Source: Stenotrophomonas sp. 364 (GTDB taxonomy: Bacteria > Pseudomonadota > Gammaproteobacteria > Xanthomonadales > Xanthomonadaceae). From it: a stretch of DNA of 64,000 nt. How positions within the stretch are numbered: position 1 is the first letter of the stretch; each line of letters starts with the position of its first letter. Position numbers and translations under genes: made by a program. Location: the NCBI RefSeq assembly GCF_009832905.1, contig NZ_CP047135.1, positions 1,218,001 through 1,282,000 of the forward strand. The letters are read 5' to 3'. The notes below the pieces were generated by a model. The model saw only the letters and a list, made by a program, of their open reading frames with translations. It did no database searches and was not told where the DNA came from. Shown piece by piece: positions 18,887-27,799 of the stretch.

Positions 18887-18914
18887 AAAAAAGCCGCCAC
18901 CCGAAGGCAGCGGC
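18887..18914 (-). terminator. Intrinsic terminator after phoU
   Basis: On the minus strand a 9-bp stem (two wobble pairs) closed by a TTCG tetraloop is followed by six T residues. It starts 27 bases after the phoU stop and should end the pst-phoU transcript. Confidence 0.85.
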
Positions 18915-18940
18915 GTTTTGCTTTTCTACAGCGAGGCGGA

Positions 18941-19648
18941 TCAGACGTGATCGGTGCTGCTGGTTTCGTCGCGCTTTTCGCGCGGCGGAAGGACCTGCTC
19001 GCCGTGTACCAGGAACCAGACGTTCTCGGCGATGTTGGTGGCGTGGTCGCCCACCCGTTCCAGGTTCTTGGCCATGAACAACAGGTGCGTGCACGGGGTG
19101 ATGTTGCGCGGGTCTTCCATCATGTACGTCAGCAGCTCGCGGAACAGCGCCGTGTACTGCGCGTCCAGCCGTGCGTCGTCGTCGCGCAGGGCCAGCGCGG
19201 CGGCCGCATCGTTGTCGCGGTAGGCCTCGATCGCGCGGCGTACCTGCTGGGCTGCCAGCCGGCCCAGCGAACGCAGGCCCTGGATCTGCGGCAGCGGCGG
19301 TACCTTGCTCAGGGCGATGGAACGCTTGGCCACGTTCGCGGCGTAATCGCCGATGCGCTCGATATCGGCCGGAATGCGCAGGCCCGCCAGGATCTCGCGC
19401 AGGTCGCGTGCCATCGGCCCGCGCAGTGCAAGACGCATCACGTCGTGGCTGATCTGCTGCTCCAGCCCGTCGATCGCCTCGTCGTTGGCGATGATGCGCT
19501 GGGCAGCGTTTTCGTCGCGCTTCTCGATCACGTCCATCGACGCCTCGAGCTGGGCGACCGCCATCTCGCCCATGCGCACGATCTCGGCCACCAGCCGCTG
19601 CTGCTCTTCGTCGTAGCTCTTGACGATATGGTCGTTGGGAATGCTCAT
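18941..19648 (-). CDS. phoU: Phosphate transport regulator PhoU
   Basis: PhoU links the PstSCAB transporter to the PhoR/PhoB two-component system and represses the Pho response when phosphate is plentiful. The 235 residues form the usual two three-helix bundles, each with a metal-binding signature: LRIPADIERIGDYAANVAKR in the first and LFMAKNLERVGDHATNIAE in the second. ATG 19648 is chosen because the upstream extension would need a TTG start. It follows pstB by 31 bp in the same transcript. Confidence 0.96.
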   Translation of the reverse strand: MSIPNDHIVKSYDEEQQRLVAEIVRMGEMAVAQLEASMDVIEKRDENAAQRIIANDEAIDGLEQQISHDVMRLALRGPMARDLREILAGLRIPADIERIGDYAANVAKRSIALSKVPPLPQIQGLRSLGRLAAQQVRRAIEAYRDNDAAAALALRDDDARLDAQYTALFRELLTYMMEDPRNITPCTHLLFMAKNLERVGDHATNIAENVWFLVHGEQVLPPREKRDETSSTDHV

Positions 19649-19679
19649 GCGGGTGTAGTCCAAAGGTTCGTGGCCGGGA

Positions 19680-20537
19680 TCAGCCGAAACGGCCGGTGAT
19701 GTAGTCTTCGGTCTGCTGCTTGTTGGGCTGCGAGAAGATCACTTCGGTGCGGTCGTGTTCGATCAGGTCGCCCAGGTACATGAAGGCGGTGTAGTCCGAC
19801 ACGCGCGCGGCCTGCTGCATGTTGTGGGTCACAATCACGATGGTGTAATCGTGCTTGAGCTCTTCCACCAGCTGCTCGATGCGGCTGGTGGAAATCGGGT
19901 CCAGCGCCGAGGTCGGCTCGTCCAGCAGCAGCACGTCCGGACGCAGGGCCACGGCGCGGGCAATGCACAGACGCTGCTGCTGGCCACCGGACAGGCCCAG
20001 CGCGCTCTGGTTGAGCTTGTCCTTCACCTCGTCCCACAGCGCGCCCTGGCGCAGCGCCTGCTCGACGCGCACGGCCATGTCGGCCTTGGACAGCTTCTCG
20101 TGGTGGCGGATGCCGTAGGCCACGTTCTCGAAGATCGTCATCGGGAACGGCACCGGCTTCTGGAACACCATGCCTACCTTGCTGCGCAGGCGGTTCATCG
20201 GGTACTTCGGCGACAGGATGTTCTCGCCGTCCAGCAGTACCTCACCGCGCGCTTCCATCTTGGGGTACAGCGCGTAGATGCGGTTGAAGATGCGCAGCAG
20301 CGTGGACTTGCCGCAGCCGGACGGACCGATCAGGGCAGTGACGCGCTTTTCGGGGATCTCCAGCTCGATGTTCTTCAGCGCATGGAACTTGTCGTAGTAG
20401 AAATCCAGCCCACGCGCGGCCAGCTTGATCGGCGCCGGGGTCTGCAGGTTTTCATGCGAGGCCGGGACCACGATGCGCTGCATCGGCACGGCGTTGGAAA
20501 GATCGTTCATGGCGATATCCGCGGAAAGGTCAGTCAT
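19680..20537 (-). CDS. pstB: Phosphate ABC transporter ATPase PstB
   Basis: This is the ATP-hydrolysing subunit of the high-affinity phosphate importer, 285 residues long. It has Walker A GPSGCGKS, the PstB-specific region [20 protein letters not shown], signature [14 protein letters not shown], Walker [14 protein letters not shown] and switch histidine in VTHN. An N-terminal extension of about 35 residues precedes the ATPase core. ATG 20537 overlaps the pstA stop by 8 bp; ATG 20510 is an alternative start that would shorten this extension. Confidence 0.97.
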   Translation of the reverse strand: MTDLSADIAMNDLSNAVPMQRIVVPASHENLQTPAPIKLAARGLDFYYDKFHALKNIELEIPEKRVTALIGPSGCGKSTLLRIFNRIYALYPKMEARGEVLLDGENILSPKYPMNRLRSKVGMVFQKPVPFPMTIFENVAYGIRHHEKLSKADMAVRVEQALRQGALWDEVKDKLNQSALGLSGGQQQRLCIARAVALRPDVLLLDEPTSALDPISTSRIEQLVEELKHDYTIVIVTHNMQQAARVSDYTAFMYLGDLIEHDRTEVIFSQPNKQQTEDYITGRFG

Positions 20538-21405
20538 GGGAGATACGGTTGCGCAGCAGGATGCCGCGCGCGGAGAGGCTGACCAGCAGCACGAACACAG
20601 TCAGCACCAGCGCGCCGGCCCAGGCCAGCACCTGCCAGGATTCATACGGGCTGCCGGCGAACTGGTTCATCACCACCGGGACCGAAGCCATCGGCTGGAA
20701 CACGTTGCTGTTCCAGTACTGGTTGCCGAAGGCAGTGAACAGCAGCGGCGCGGTTTCACCGGAGATGCGGGCCAGTGCCAGCAGGATGCCGGTGATGATG
20801 CCGGCGGCGGCACTGCGGTACAGCACCTGCACGGTCACCTTCCACTGCGGGATGCCCAGCGACAGCGCGGCTTCGCGCATCTGCGACGGCACCAGGCGCA
20901 GCATTTCATCGGTGGTGCGCACCACCACCGGCAGCACGATGAAGGCCAGCGACAGCGCACCGGCGAAGGCCGAGAACTGCCCGCCGGTCTGCATCACGTA
21001 CAGCGTGTAGACGAACAGGCCCAACACGATGGACGGCGCCGAGAGCAGGATGTCGTTGACGAAGCGGACCACCGTGCCGGCCTTGCGGAAGTTGCCGTAC
21101 TCGGCCAGCCAGGTACCGGCCAGCACACCCAGCGGGGTGCCGATGGCAATGGCCAGGCCGCACATCACCGCGCTGCCGAAGAACGCATTGGCCAGGCCGC
21201 CTTCCTGCATCGGCGGCGGCGTCATCTTGGTGAACAGGTCCAGGTTGATCCCGGCCAGGCCCTTGGAGGCCAGCGTCCACAGGATCCAGCCGAGGAAGAA
21301 CAGGCCGAACAGCGCGGTCAGGCAGGACATCAGCAGCGCGACCACGTTGACGATGCGGCGGCGCAGGTACAGGGGCTGGGAAGAGTGCGTAGCGACGGTG
21401 GACAT
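20530..21405 (-). CDS. pstA: Phosphate ABC transporter permease PstA
   Basis: PstA is one of the two membrane subunits of the Pst importer. The 291 residues have six predicted membrane helices and the ABC-permease coupling (EAA-like) loop [22 protein letters not shown]. Its start shares one base with the pstC stop (TGATG), and its stop overlaps pstB, so translation is coupled along pstC-pstA-pstB. Confidence 0.96.
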   Translation of the reverse strand: MSTVATHSSQPLYLRRRIVNVVALLMSCLTALFGLFFLGWILWTLASKGLAGINLDLFTKMTPPPMQEGGLANAFFGSAVMCGLAIAIGTPLGVLAGTWLAEYGNFRKAGTVVRFVNDILLSAPSIVLGLFVYTLYVMQTGGQFSAFAGALSLAFIVLPVVVRTTDEMLRLVPSQMREAALSLGIPQWKVTVQVLYRSAAAGIITGILLALARISGETAPLLFTAFGNQYWNSNVFQPMASVPVVMNQFAGSPYESWQVLAWAGALVLTVFVLLVSLSARGILLRNRISHD

Positions 21406-22373
21406 CAGTTGCCCTCCTTGCGGGACAGACGCATCAGCATCAGGCGGGCGATTGCCAGCACCACGAAGGTGACGATGAAGAGCACGAAGCCGAGCAGCAG
21501 CAGCGCGGAGCGGTAGGTTTCGGTGGCTTCACCGAAGTCGTTGGCGATCAGTGCGGCAATGGTGGTGCCCGGTTCCAGCAGCGACGGCGACAGGCGCACG
21601 CTGTTGCCGATCACGAAGGCCACCGCCATGGTTTCGCCGAGCGCGCGGCCCAGGCCCAGGAAGATGCCGCCGATCACCGCCGAGCGGGTGTAGGGCAGCA
21701 CGATGTCCCAGCTGACTTCCCACTTGGTGGACCCCAGCGCATAGGCCGATTCCTTCAAGCGGGTCGGCACGGTGAGGAACACTTCGCGCATCACCGAGGA
21801 AATGAAGGGGATGACCATGATGGCCAGCACGAAGCCGGCGGTGAGCACGCCGATGCCCAGCGGCGGGCCCTGGAACAGCGGGCCGATGATCGGCATCGTG
21901 CCCAGGTGGTCGTTGAGGAACGGGGTGACGTACTCGGTCATCACCGGGACCAGCACGAACAGGCCCCACATGCCGTAGATGATCGAGGGGATGCCGGCCA
22001 GCAGTTCGATGGCGGTGCCGACCGGGCCACGCAGCCAGCGCGGCGCGACTTCGGTGAGGAAGAAGGCGATGCCGAAGCTCACCGGCACGGCGATGACCAT
22101 CGCGATCAGCGCGGTGACCAGGGTGCCGTAGATGGGCGCGAGCGCGCCGAATTTGTTTTCGACCGGATTCCATTCGGACGAATAGAAGAAGCTCAGGCCC
22201 TGCTCCTGCAGGGCATGGCGGCCGCCCCACAGCATCGAGAGCGCGGCGCAGGCCAGGGCCACCAGTACCAGGATGACGGTGGCGATCAGGACCCAACGGA
22301 ACAGTTTGTCGTTGCGGGCGTCGCGCAGGTCGCGGATGGACGGTGCGGGAACAGGCTGGGCAATGGCATTCAT
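21405..22373 (-). CDS. pstC: Phosphate ABC transporter permease PstC
   Basis: PstC is the second membrane subunit of the Pst importer, 322 residues long. It has a cytoplasmic N-terminus, six or more predicted helices, the family segment LAGIPSIIYGMWGLFVL and the coupling loop KESAYALGSTKWEVSWDIVL. It begins 133 bp after the lipoprotein pstS, with a pair of SMAG palindromes between them that could reduce read-through or mark an mRNA processing site. Confidence 0.96.
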   Translation of the reverse strand: MNAIAQPVPAPSIRDLRDARNDKLFRWVLIATVILVLVALACAALSMLWGGRHALQEQGLSFFYSSEWNPVENKFGALAPIYGTLVTALIAMVIAVPVSFGIAFFLTEVAPRWLRGPVGTAIELLAGIPSIIYGMWGLFVLVPVMTEYVTPFLNDHLGTMPIIGPLFQGPPLGIGVLTAGFVLAIMVIPFISSVMREVFLTVPTRLKESAYALGSTKWEVSWDIVLPYTRSAVIGGIFLGLGRALGETMAVAFVIGNSVRLSPSLLEPGTTIAALIANDFGEATETYRSALLLLGFVLFIVTFVVLAIARLMLMRLSRKEGN

Positions 22374-22402
22374 GGGAGAAGGCGGGGGCCGTAAGAAGAG
22401 GG

Positions 22403-22468
22403 GTAGTGCCGGGCCATGCCCGGCAACACAGGTGCAGCGTGGTGCTGCCGGGCAGTGCCCGGCACTAC
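22403..22468. repeat. Inverted pair of SMAG-type palindromes
   Basis: GTAGTGCCGGGCCATGCCCG (from 22403) and its inverse, ending GCCCGGCACTAC (to 22468), form a head-to-tail pair between pstS and pstC. This is the GCCGGGC subfamily, different in stem from the GCCGACC array at 4.4 kb. In mRNA the pair could fold as two stems or one long stem and uncouple expression of pstS from pstCAB. Confidence 0.85.
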
Positions 22469-22506
22469 GACCGCTCAGGCCCGCGACGCGCGCGGGCCTG
22501 GCTGTT

Positions 22507-23598
22507 TCACTTGAACTCGGCCGTCCAGTAGGCCTCGATCTGGGTCACCAGCTCGGCCGGCAGCGGCACGTAATGCAGTTCGTTGGCCTGCTTCTGGCCG
22601 TTCTCGAAGGCCCACTTGAAGAACGCCAGGGTTTCCTTGCTGCGCTTGGCATCCTTGGGCTGCTTGTGCATCAGCATGAAGTTGGTGGCGGTGATCGGCC
22701 ACGCCTGGTCGCCCGGGGCGTTGGTGATGACCAGGTTGAAGTCCTTGGCGCTGGCCCAGTCGGCGCTGGCAGCGGCCGCGGCGAAGGTTTCGGCGCTCGG
22801 CTGCACCCAGTTGCCGGCGGCGTTCTGCATCGAGGCATACGGCATCCCGTTCTGCAGCGCGTAGGCCAGTTCGACGTAGCCGATGGAGCCCTTGATCTGC
22901 TTCACGTACGAGGCGACGCCTTCGTTGCCCTTGCCACCCACGCCATCGGGCCACTGCACCGAGGTGCCTTCGCCGACCTTGCTCTTCCAGTCCGGGCTGA
23001 CCTTGGACAGGTAGTTGGAGAAGTTGAAGGTGGTGCCCGAGCCGTCGGAGCGGTGGACGAGGGTGATCTTGCCGTCGGGCAGCTTGACGCCCGGGTTGGC
23101 GGCAACGATGGCCGGGTCGTTCCAGGTCTTGACCTTGCCGAGGAAGATGTCGGCCAGCAGCGCGCCGCTGAGGCGCAGCTTGCCGGCGTCGAGGCCGTCG
23201 ATGTTGACCACCGGCACCACGCCGCCGATCGCCGACGGGAACTGGCCGAGTCCGGCCTGGGCCAGTTCTTCGCTGCTCAGCGGCTTGTCGGAGGAACCGA
23301 AGTCGACGGTACCGGCCTTGATCTGCGCGATGCCGCCGCCGGAGCCGATCGACTGGTAGTTGATTTTGGCGCCGGTGGCGGTGTTGTAGTCGGCCGACCA
23401 CTTGGACACCAGCGGGAAGATGAAGGATGCGCCGGCACCGGAAATTTCAGCGGTCAGGCGGTCGCCGGCCGCCGGTGCAGCGGCGGGAGCGTCGGCAGCC
23501 GGCGCAGCGGCCTGGCCTTCGGCGCCCGGCTTGCAGGCGGAAAGACCCAGCGCGATGGCCAGGGAAAGGGCGGTCAAGCCAGCCGTGTGCAGTTTCAT
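22507..23598 (-). CDS. pstS: Phosphate-binding protein PstS, predicted lipoprotein form
   Basis: PstS delivers phosphate to PstCA. The 363-residue protein has a lipoprotein signal (LSAC, acylated C22) and an alanine/proline-rich linker to about residue 45. The phosphate-binding fold follows with ISGAGASFIFP, GSGGGIAQI, HRSDGSGTTFNF and ATNFMLM. It therefore should be membrane-anchored, unlike its neighbour at 24429. Its own Pho box lies 66-83 bases upstream. The two PstS proteins are closely similar through the mature part, implying duplication. Confidence 0.95.
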   Translation of the reverse strand: MKLHTAGLTALSLAIALGLSACKPGAEGQAAAPAADAPAAAPAAGDRLTAEISGAGASFIFPLVSKWSADYNTATGAKINYQSIGSGGGIAQIKAGTVDFGSSDKPLSSEELAQAGLGQFPSAIGGVVPVVNIDGLDAGKLRLSGALLADIFLGKVKTWNDPAIVAANPGVKLPDGKITLVHRSDGSGTTFNFSNYLSKVSPDWKSKVGEGTSVQWPDGVGGKGNEGVASYVKQIKGSIGYVELAYALQNGMPYASMQNAAGNWVQPSAETFAAAAASADWASAKDFNLVITNAPGDQAWPITATNFMLMHKQPKDAKRSKETLAFFKWAFENGQKQANELHYVPLPAELVTQIEAYWTAEFK

Positions 23599-23663
23599 CG
23601 GTCACTCCATAGCGGGATAGGGGGCCGGTCTCTCCGGCGACGCTGCTATGAAATGATGTTTTT

Positions 23664-23681
23664 GTTACAACCGTATGACGG
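23664..23681 (-). promoter_or_regulatory. Candidate Pho box upstream of lipoprotein pstS
   Basis: On the minus strand CCGTCAT-ACGG-TTGTAAC reads as two 7-bp direct repeats with a 4-bp spacer, resembling the PhoB consensus CTGTCAT-N4-CTGTCAT. It lies 66-83 bases before the start codon. The second repeat is imperfect (TTGTAAC), so this is a moderate match supported by its position. Confidence 0.55.
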
Positions 23682-23778
23682 TGTGACCGGCGGCACGTGG
23701 AGGCCTTGTGGGGCTTGGGTTCTGGTCGAATTCTCAAGGGGAAAGCGTGAAGCCTGGCGGGCAACCTGCGCCCGGGCT

Positions 23779-24243
23779 GGGCGGGGAGGAGTGGGTTCGC
23801 GGGACACGCCGTGAACCCATCCATGGGGGCTCGTGTACGGCATCCATGCCGTACACGGTCCCGCGAACCCACTCCTCCCCGCCCCTGACAGTTGGCCGGA
23901 GGCCGTGGATAAGCCAAAGGAAAGACCCTCAACCTCCGACCTCCATCTCAGAATCCCAGCAACCAGATCCCAGACGTCAGGCCAGGGCAACCCAAATCCA
24001 ACCGCACTCCCGCTTCATTGCGCAGACGCTTTCGCTGACGGGCCAGGAAACTGTCGGGGGCTGGTGGGGGTGGGTAGCCGGGGCCCTCCATCGCATGGAT
24101 GCGATGGCGGAGCTTACAAGGGTGAGGGCGCATTGCTTGCGAGGCACTGCCTCGCATGCGTCCGAACGCACAGCCGCCGGCGGCTGGGCCGGGCCGCGGA
24201 GCGGGACTTGCAGCGTGCCCCGGCTACCCACCCCCACCAGCCC
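23779..24243. repeat. Composite hairpin element, copy 2
   Basis: The first hairpin (23779-23884) has 27-bp perfect arms containing GAGTGGGTTCGCGGGAC around an inner palindrome GTGTACGGCATCCATGCCG and its partner. The second (24058-24243) has 27-bp perfect arms (containing GGGGGTGGGTAGCCGGGGC) in opposite orientation. It encloses a longer insert with the inner stem CCATCGCATGGATGCGATGG, GGAGCTTACA, and further stems (GCGAGGCA/TGCCTCGC; AGCCGCCGGCGGCT). The element and its flanks fill 23682-24340 between the two pstS genes. No gene is supported there. Confidence 0.85.
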
Positions 24244-24340
24244 AGCCAGCAGAACCGACCCCGCACGTCGCCAGGCTCTGGCAATAGCTCCGGCTCCGGC
24301 CTTGGGCTTTTCAGCTTCTAAAAAAAACAAACCCCACAAA

Positions 24341-24372
24341 CAAGAAAAGGCGCGGATCTTTCGATCCGCGCC
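24341..24372 (-). terminator. Intrinsic terminator after the second pstS
   Basis: On the minus strand a 10-bp perfect stem (GGCGCGGATC / GATCCGCGCC) with a GAAA loop is followed by TTTTCTTG and a further T-rich tract. A second 12-bp hairpin (24374-24408) lies between it and the stop codon. The second pstS is thus probably transcribed as its own unit. Confidence 0.85.
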
Positions 24373-24428
24373 CGGCGGCGGCAGGGGGAGAGAGGACCTG
24401 CCGCCGCCATTGCCTCGTTGCTGCCCGA

Positions 24429-25448
24429 TCAGTACTTCAGGTTCTGCGACCAGTAGGTCTCGATCTGCTTCACCAGCGTGTCCGGCAGCGGCACATAGTC
24501 CAGCTGCTTGGCCTGCGCATCGCCGCTCTTGTAGATCCAGCGGAAGAACTCCTGGGTCGCCTTCGCGCTGGCCACGTTCTTCGGCTGCTTGCGCACCAGA
24601 ATGAAGTTGGTCGCCGTGATCGGCCAGGCGTCCGCGCCCGGCGCGTTGGTCATCACCAGGTAGAAGTCCTTCGAGCTGGCCCAGTCGGCGCTGGCAGCAG
24701 CCGCGGCGAACGACGTGTCGCTCGGCAGCACCACCTTGCCCGACGCGTTCTTCATCGCCGCGTAGGACATCTTGTTCTGCAGCGCGTACGACAGCTCCAC
24801 ATAGCCGATGCCGCCCTTGATCTGCTTCACGTACGCAGCAACGCCTTCATTGCCCTTGCCGCCGATGCCCACCGGCCACTGCACCGAGGTGCCTTCGCCG
24901 ACCTTGCTCTTCCACTCCGGGTTGACCTTGGACAGGTAGTTGACGAAGTTGAAGGTGGTGCCCGAACCATCCGAGCGGTGCACGACCGTGATCTTGCCGT
25001 CGGACAGCTTCACGCCCGGGTTCAGGGCCGCAATGGTCGGGTCGTTCCAGGTCTTGATCTTGCCCAGGAAGATGTTGGCCAGCGTCGGGCCATCCAGCTT
25101 CAGCGCACCCGGCGCGATGCCGGCCACGTTGATCACCGGCACCACGCCGCCGATCACCGACGGGAACTGGGCCAGGCCGGCCGCGGCCAGTTCTTCCGGC
25201 TTCAGCGGGGCATCGGACGAACCGAAATCGACCGTCGCCGCCTTGATCTGGGCGATACCGCCACCCGAACCGATCGACTGGTAATTGACCTTCTTGCCGG
25301 TCGCGGTGTTGTAGTCGGCCGACCACTTGGACATGACCGGGTAGATGAACGAGGCGCCCGCGCCGGTCACATCGGCGGCATTGGCGGCGAACACGGACGA
25401 CGCGGCGAGGACGGCAACGGCGGCGCGCGACTTGAAGGCGTGGATCAC
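24429..25448 (-). CDS. pstS: Phosphate-binding protein PstS, soluble periplasmic form
   Basis: The 339 residues start with a signal peptidase I-type leader (ending FAANA) and no lipobox. The phosphate-binding fold follows (GAGASFIYPVMSKW, GSGGGIAQI, HRSDGSGTTFNF, DAWPITATNFIL). It is closely related to the lipoprotein paralogue at 22507 but lacks its linker. Translation starts at GTG 25448 with AGGAG 8 bases upstream. It has its own Pho box and terminator. The likely division of labour is a soluble scavenger alongside an anchored one. Confidence 0.95.
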   Translation of the reverse strand: MIHAFKSRAAVAVLAASSVFAANAADVTGAGASFIYPVMSKWSADYNTATGKKVNYQSIGSGGGIAQIKAATVDFGSSDAPLKPEELAAAGLAQFPSVIGGVVPVINVAGIAPGALKLDGPTLANIFLGKIKTWNDPTIAALNPGVKLSDGKITVVHRSDGSGTTFNFVNYLSKVNPEWKSKVGEGTSVQWPVGIGGKGNEGVAAYVKQIKGGIGYVELSYALQNKMSYAAMKNASGKVVLPSDTSFAAAAASADWASSKDFYLVMTNAPGADAWPITATNFILVRKQPKNVASAKATQEFFRWIYKSGDAQAKQLDYVPLPDTLVKQIETYWSQNLKY

Positions 25449-25536
25449 GGGGTGGCTCCTGGGATGGATGACGGTGCGGGGTGTCCCGCCCGGTGCTCAT
25501 TCCATAACGGTTCGATGACAGCGCAGCGTCTGTCAT

Positions 25537-25554
25537 ATGACCGCACCGTGACAT
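25537..25554 (-). promoter_or_regulatory. Candidate Pho box upstream of soluble pstS
   Basis: On the minus strand ATGTCAC-GGTG-CGGTCAT gives two 7-bp direct repeats with 4-bp spacing, close to the PhoB consensus. A further exact CTGTCAT (25515-25521) lies in phase at three 11-bp steps, suggesting an extended PhoB array. The site is about 90-106 bases before the GTG start. Confidence 0.65.
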
Positions 25555-25571
25555 GCGTCATGAGGTGCCCG

Positions 25572-26348
25572 TCACAACGGGCGCAGTGCCTCCGGAACCG
25601 CGTACTGGCGCCCGTCATGGCGCAGCACGTAGCGCCCGGTGTCCACCGGCGTGTCCTGGTCGCGGCACTGCGCGCCGTCCATCCAGCTGCGGCTGGTCAC
25701 CCGGCGCTCGCTGACGATCAGCTCGGCCAGGCCCTGCCGCGGCGGCCGGCCCACCGCGAGCGTGCGTGTCATGTCGATGGACTCGCCCGCGCAGCGCGTG
25801 TCCCACTCGGCCTGGTAGCGGCGCGTCACCAGCGGCGGGCTGAGTTCGCGCAGGGCGGTGCCCTGTATCGCCAGCAGCCGCAGCTGTTCTTCGCTGAAGG
25901 GATTGGGGCCGGAGCCATTGCGCCGCTGCAGGCGCAGCCCGAACGCCAGCGTATCGGCAGACAGCGCGTAGCGCGCGGTGTCGAGGCGCATGCCGTCGAA
26001 GAACACCGCGTCGCTGTCCAGCGTGCCTGCCAGCACCGTCCAGGCGCGCGGTGCCAGCGTGTCGGTGTCGATCACCATCACCTCCACATCGCCATCGCGG
26101 GAATCGTTGTCGCCGCCATCGCGCCAGACCGGCGTGGCCAGCAGCGTCAGCCCGGGGCGGGCCGGCCAGCGCCGGCAGACGCTGCCGGTGGTGTCCCGGG
26201 TGTAGCCGGCGCGATCGGGCAGCACGTTGCCTGCCCGTTCCAGGTACGCCTGCTGCGCCGCCGCCTGGGCATCGTGGCAGTCCTGCGCATGCGCGGGCAG
26301 GGCGGCGCCGCACAGGGCCGCCAGCAACACCAACAGGGCACTTCGCAT
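25572..26348 (-). CDS. Uncharacterised exported protein
   Basis: The product has 258 residues with a clear Sec signal (about 21 residues, ending LPAHA). The mature protein is rich in charged residues, has three to four cysteines (QDCHD, SVCRRW, DTRCAGE, GAQCRDQ) that could form two disulfides, and has no membrane helix. I do not recognise a named domain. The upstream frame is open to 26498, but ATG 26348 begins exactly at the signal peptide and is preferred. Its place between pstS and the porin suggests a possible link to phosphate starvation, but no separate Pho box was seen for it. Confidence 0.75.
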   Translation of the reverse strand: MRSALLVLLAALCGAALPAHAQDCHDAQAAAQQAYLERAGNVLPDRAGYTRDTTGSVCRRWPARPGLTLLATPVWRDGGDNDSRDGDVEVMVIDTDTLAPRAWTVLAGTLDSDAVFFDGMRLDTARYALSADTLAFGLRLQRRNGSGPNPFSEEQLRLLAIQGTALRELSPPLVTRRYQAEWDTRCAGESIDMTRTLAVGRPPRQGLAELIVSERRVTSRSWMDGAQCRDQDTPVDTGRYVLRHDGRQYAVPEALRPL

Positions 26349-26425
26349 CGTCACATCCACAGGGCAGGGGGCGCCCAGCATACGCGCCAGGGGTGCCCGG
26401 CATGCGCGACAACGTGACGCAACCG

Positions 26426-26450
26426 GTAGAGCCACCCCCATGGGGGCTGC
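26426..26450. repeat. GTAG-headed palindrome, variant stem
   Basis: GTAGAGCCACCCCCATGGGG followed by GCTGC is a single palindrome with the SMAG head but a stem (AGCCACCCCC/TGGGGGCT) unlike the others in the window. It lies between the exported protein gene and the terminator of the porin gene. Confidence 0.6.
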
Positions 26451-26478
26451 GCAGAAAAAGACCGGGGTGGCTACGCAT

Positions 26479-26510
26479 AAAAAAAGGGCACAGCCCAAGC
26501 TGCGCCCTTT
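26479..26510 (-). terminator. Intrinsic terminator after the porin gene
   Basis: On the minus strand an 11-bp stem with one mismatch (AAAGGGCGCAG / CTGTGCCCTTT) is followed by a T-run. It starts 24 bases after the porin stop codon. Confidence 0.85.
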
Positions 26511-26533
26511 CCATCACACAGTTACCGCCACGC

Positions 26534-27745
26534 TTACCAGAAGAACTGCAGGCGCGCTTCGAGGATGTTCGGGTCGTCGTTGACGAACGCACGCGCGGTC
26601 GAGTTGTACTTTTTGCTGTCCACCATCACGTAGTTCAGCGCGAACTTGGTGTTGGAGCGCCAGTAGTAGTTCACGCCCACGGTCCAGATGTCCATCTTGC
26701 CGCCGAGCACGCCGTCGACGATCGGCGGACGGCCGGCCACCGGGTTGGCGTTGACGTTGCCGTCGTTCAGATCCATGTGGTCGTAACGCGCGCCCAGCTG
26801 CCACATGCCGCGGCCCGGCTCGTCCGGCAGGCCGGTGGTCGGGGTGCCGCCCTTGTAGCCCCAGGTCTCGCCGGTGATGTTCCACAGGCCGCTGACGTAG
26901 AAGCCGTCGCTGGTGTAATTGTCGCGGGTATAGCGCTTGGCCTTGCTGGTGTAGTACTCGGCCTGGGCCTTGAACGGGCCGCCGATGTACATCGCTTCGG
27001 CGCCGATCGTGCTGACGCGGTCGGTGTCCACCATGTTGCCGCTGTCGACCAGGCGCGCGGTGGCCAGGTCGGCGTTGGGACGGGCACGCACGCGCAGGGT
27101 GTCGGCGTCGGTGTCGTAGTCCACATAGCTCAGGCCGAAATGCAGCACCTGGCCCTTGTCGTTGATCGGCGCCCAGGTACCGCGCGCGCCGTAGCCGCTG
27201 CCGTGGGCCAGGTTGCGAGTCAACTCGCGGCCGAAGGCGCTGGCGGTCACCGACCAGTTGTTGTCGCCGATGCTGTAGGCACCGCCGAGGCGACGGGCCA
27301 CGGCGTAGGTATTGGTGACTGCAGCCTTGGAAATGAAGTCGTTGTTCTTGGTGCTGGACAGTTCTTCCAGGCTGTTGGGCTGCTTGAACTGGCCGAACTG
27401 CACGAAGTGGTTGGCGTTGCCGGCCAGCTTGTACTTCAGGTTGGTGTCCAGGAACTTGTCGGCCTTGGCGTCGTAGCCGACCACCCATTCGATGTTGCCC
27501 GGGCCCTTGCCCTTGAGCACCAATTCGGCGCGGCGCAGTTCGAACTCGCTGTCCTTGCCGTTACCGGCATCACCGCCGTTGAGGTCGGTCAGGTCGTTGT
27601 CGAACCAGTTGCCGTCGGCCTGGACCAGGCCTTCGAAGGTGATCTCCGAGCCGCCGATCACATCGATGGCCACTTCGGCGTGGGCAGCCGGGACGAACAG
27701 CGCAGCCGCAACAGCCGCGGTCAGGAGTTGGCGATGCAGTTTCAT
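26534..27745 (-). CDS. oprP: OprO/OprP-family phosphate/polyphosphate porin
   Basis: This 403-residue outer-membrane porin has a Sec signal (ending PAAHA) and a beta-barrel rich in alternating aromatic strands. Family segments include FELRRAELVLKGK, WVVGYDAKADKFLDTNLKY and FGQFKQPNSLEELSSTKNNDF. The chain ends ...LQFFW, the aromatic C-terminus needed for barrel insertion. OprP/OprO porins conduct phosphate or polyphosphate across the outer membrane under phosphate limitation. This fits the adjacent pst genes and an upstream Pho half-box. OprP and OprO cannot be told apart here. Confidence 0.92.
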   Translation of the reverse strand: MKLHRQLLTAAVAAALFVPAAHAEVAIDVIGGSEITFEGLVQADGNWFDNDLTDLNGGDAGNGKDSEFELRRAELVLKGKGPGNIEWVVGYDAKADKFLDTNLKYKLAGNANHFVQFGQFKQPNSLEELSSTKNNDFISKAAVTNTYAVARRLGGAYSIGDNNWSVTASAFGRELTRNLAHGSGYGARGTWAPINDKGQVLHFGLSYVDYDTDADTLRVRARPNADLATARLVDSGNMVDTDRVSTIGAEAMYIGGPFKAQAEYYTSKAKRYTRDNYTSDGFYVSGLWNITGETWGYKGGTPTTGLPDEPGRGMWQLGARYDHMDLNDGNVNANPVAGRPPIVDGVLGGKMDIWTVGVNYYWRSNTKFALNYVMVDSKKYNSTARAFVNDDPNILEARLQFFW

Positions 27746-27799
27746 GGAGAGGAGCCTTGCAGGCAGGTGGGAAGATGCTGCGCAGGCTAATTAGTGAAG

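Noticed and set aside
18573-18950. 125-codon frame downstream of bufA
   Set aside because: It runs through the hairpin element and the phoU terminator; no Shine-Dalgarno and no codon bias.
23708-24604. 298-codon frame between the pstS genes
   Set aside because: It crosses both hairpins of composite element 2 and antisense pstS; product is low-complexity and would need translation through a terminator.
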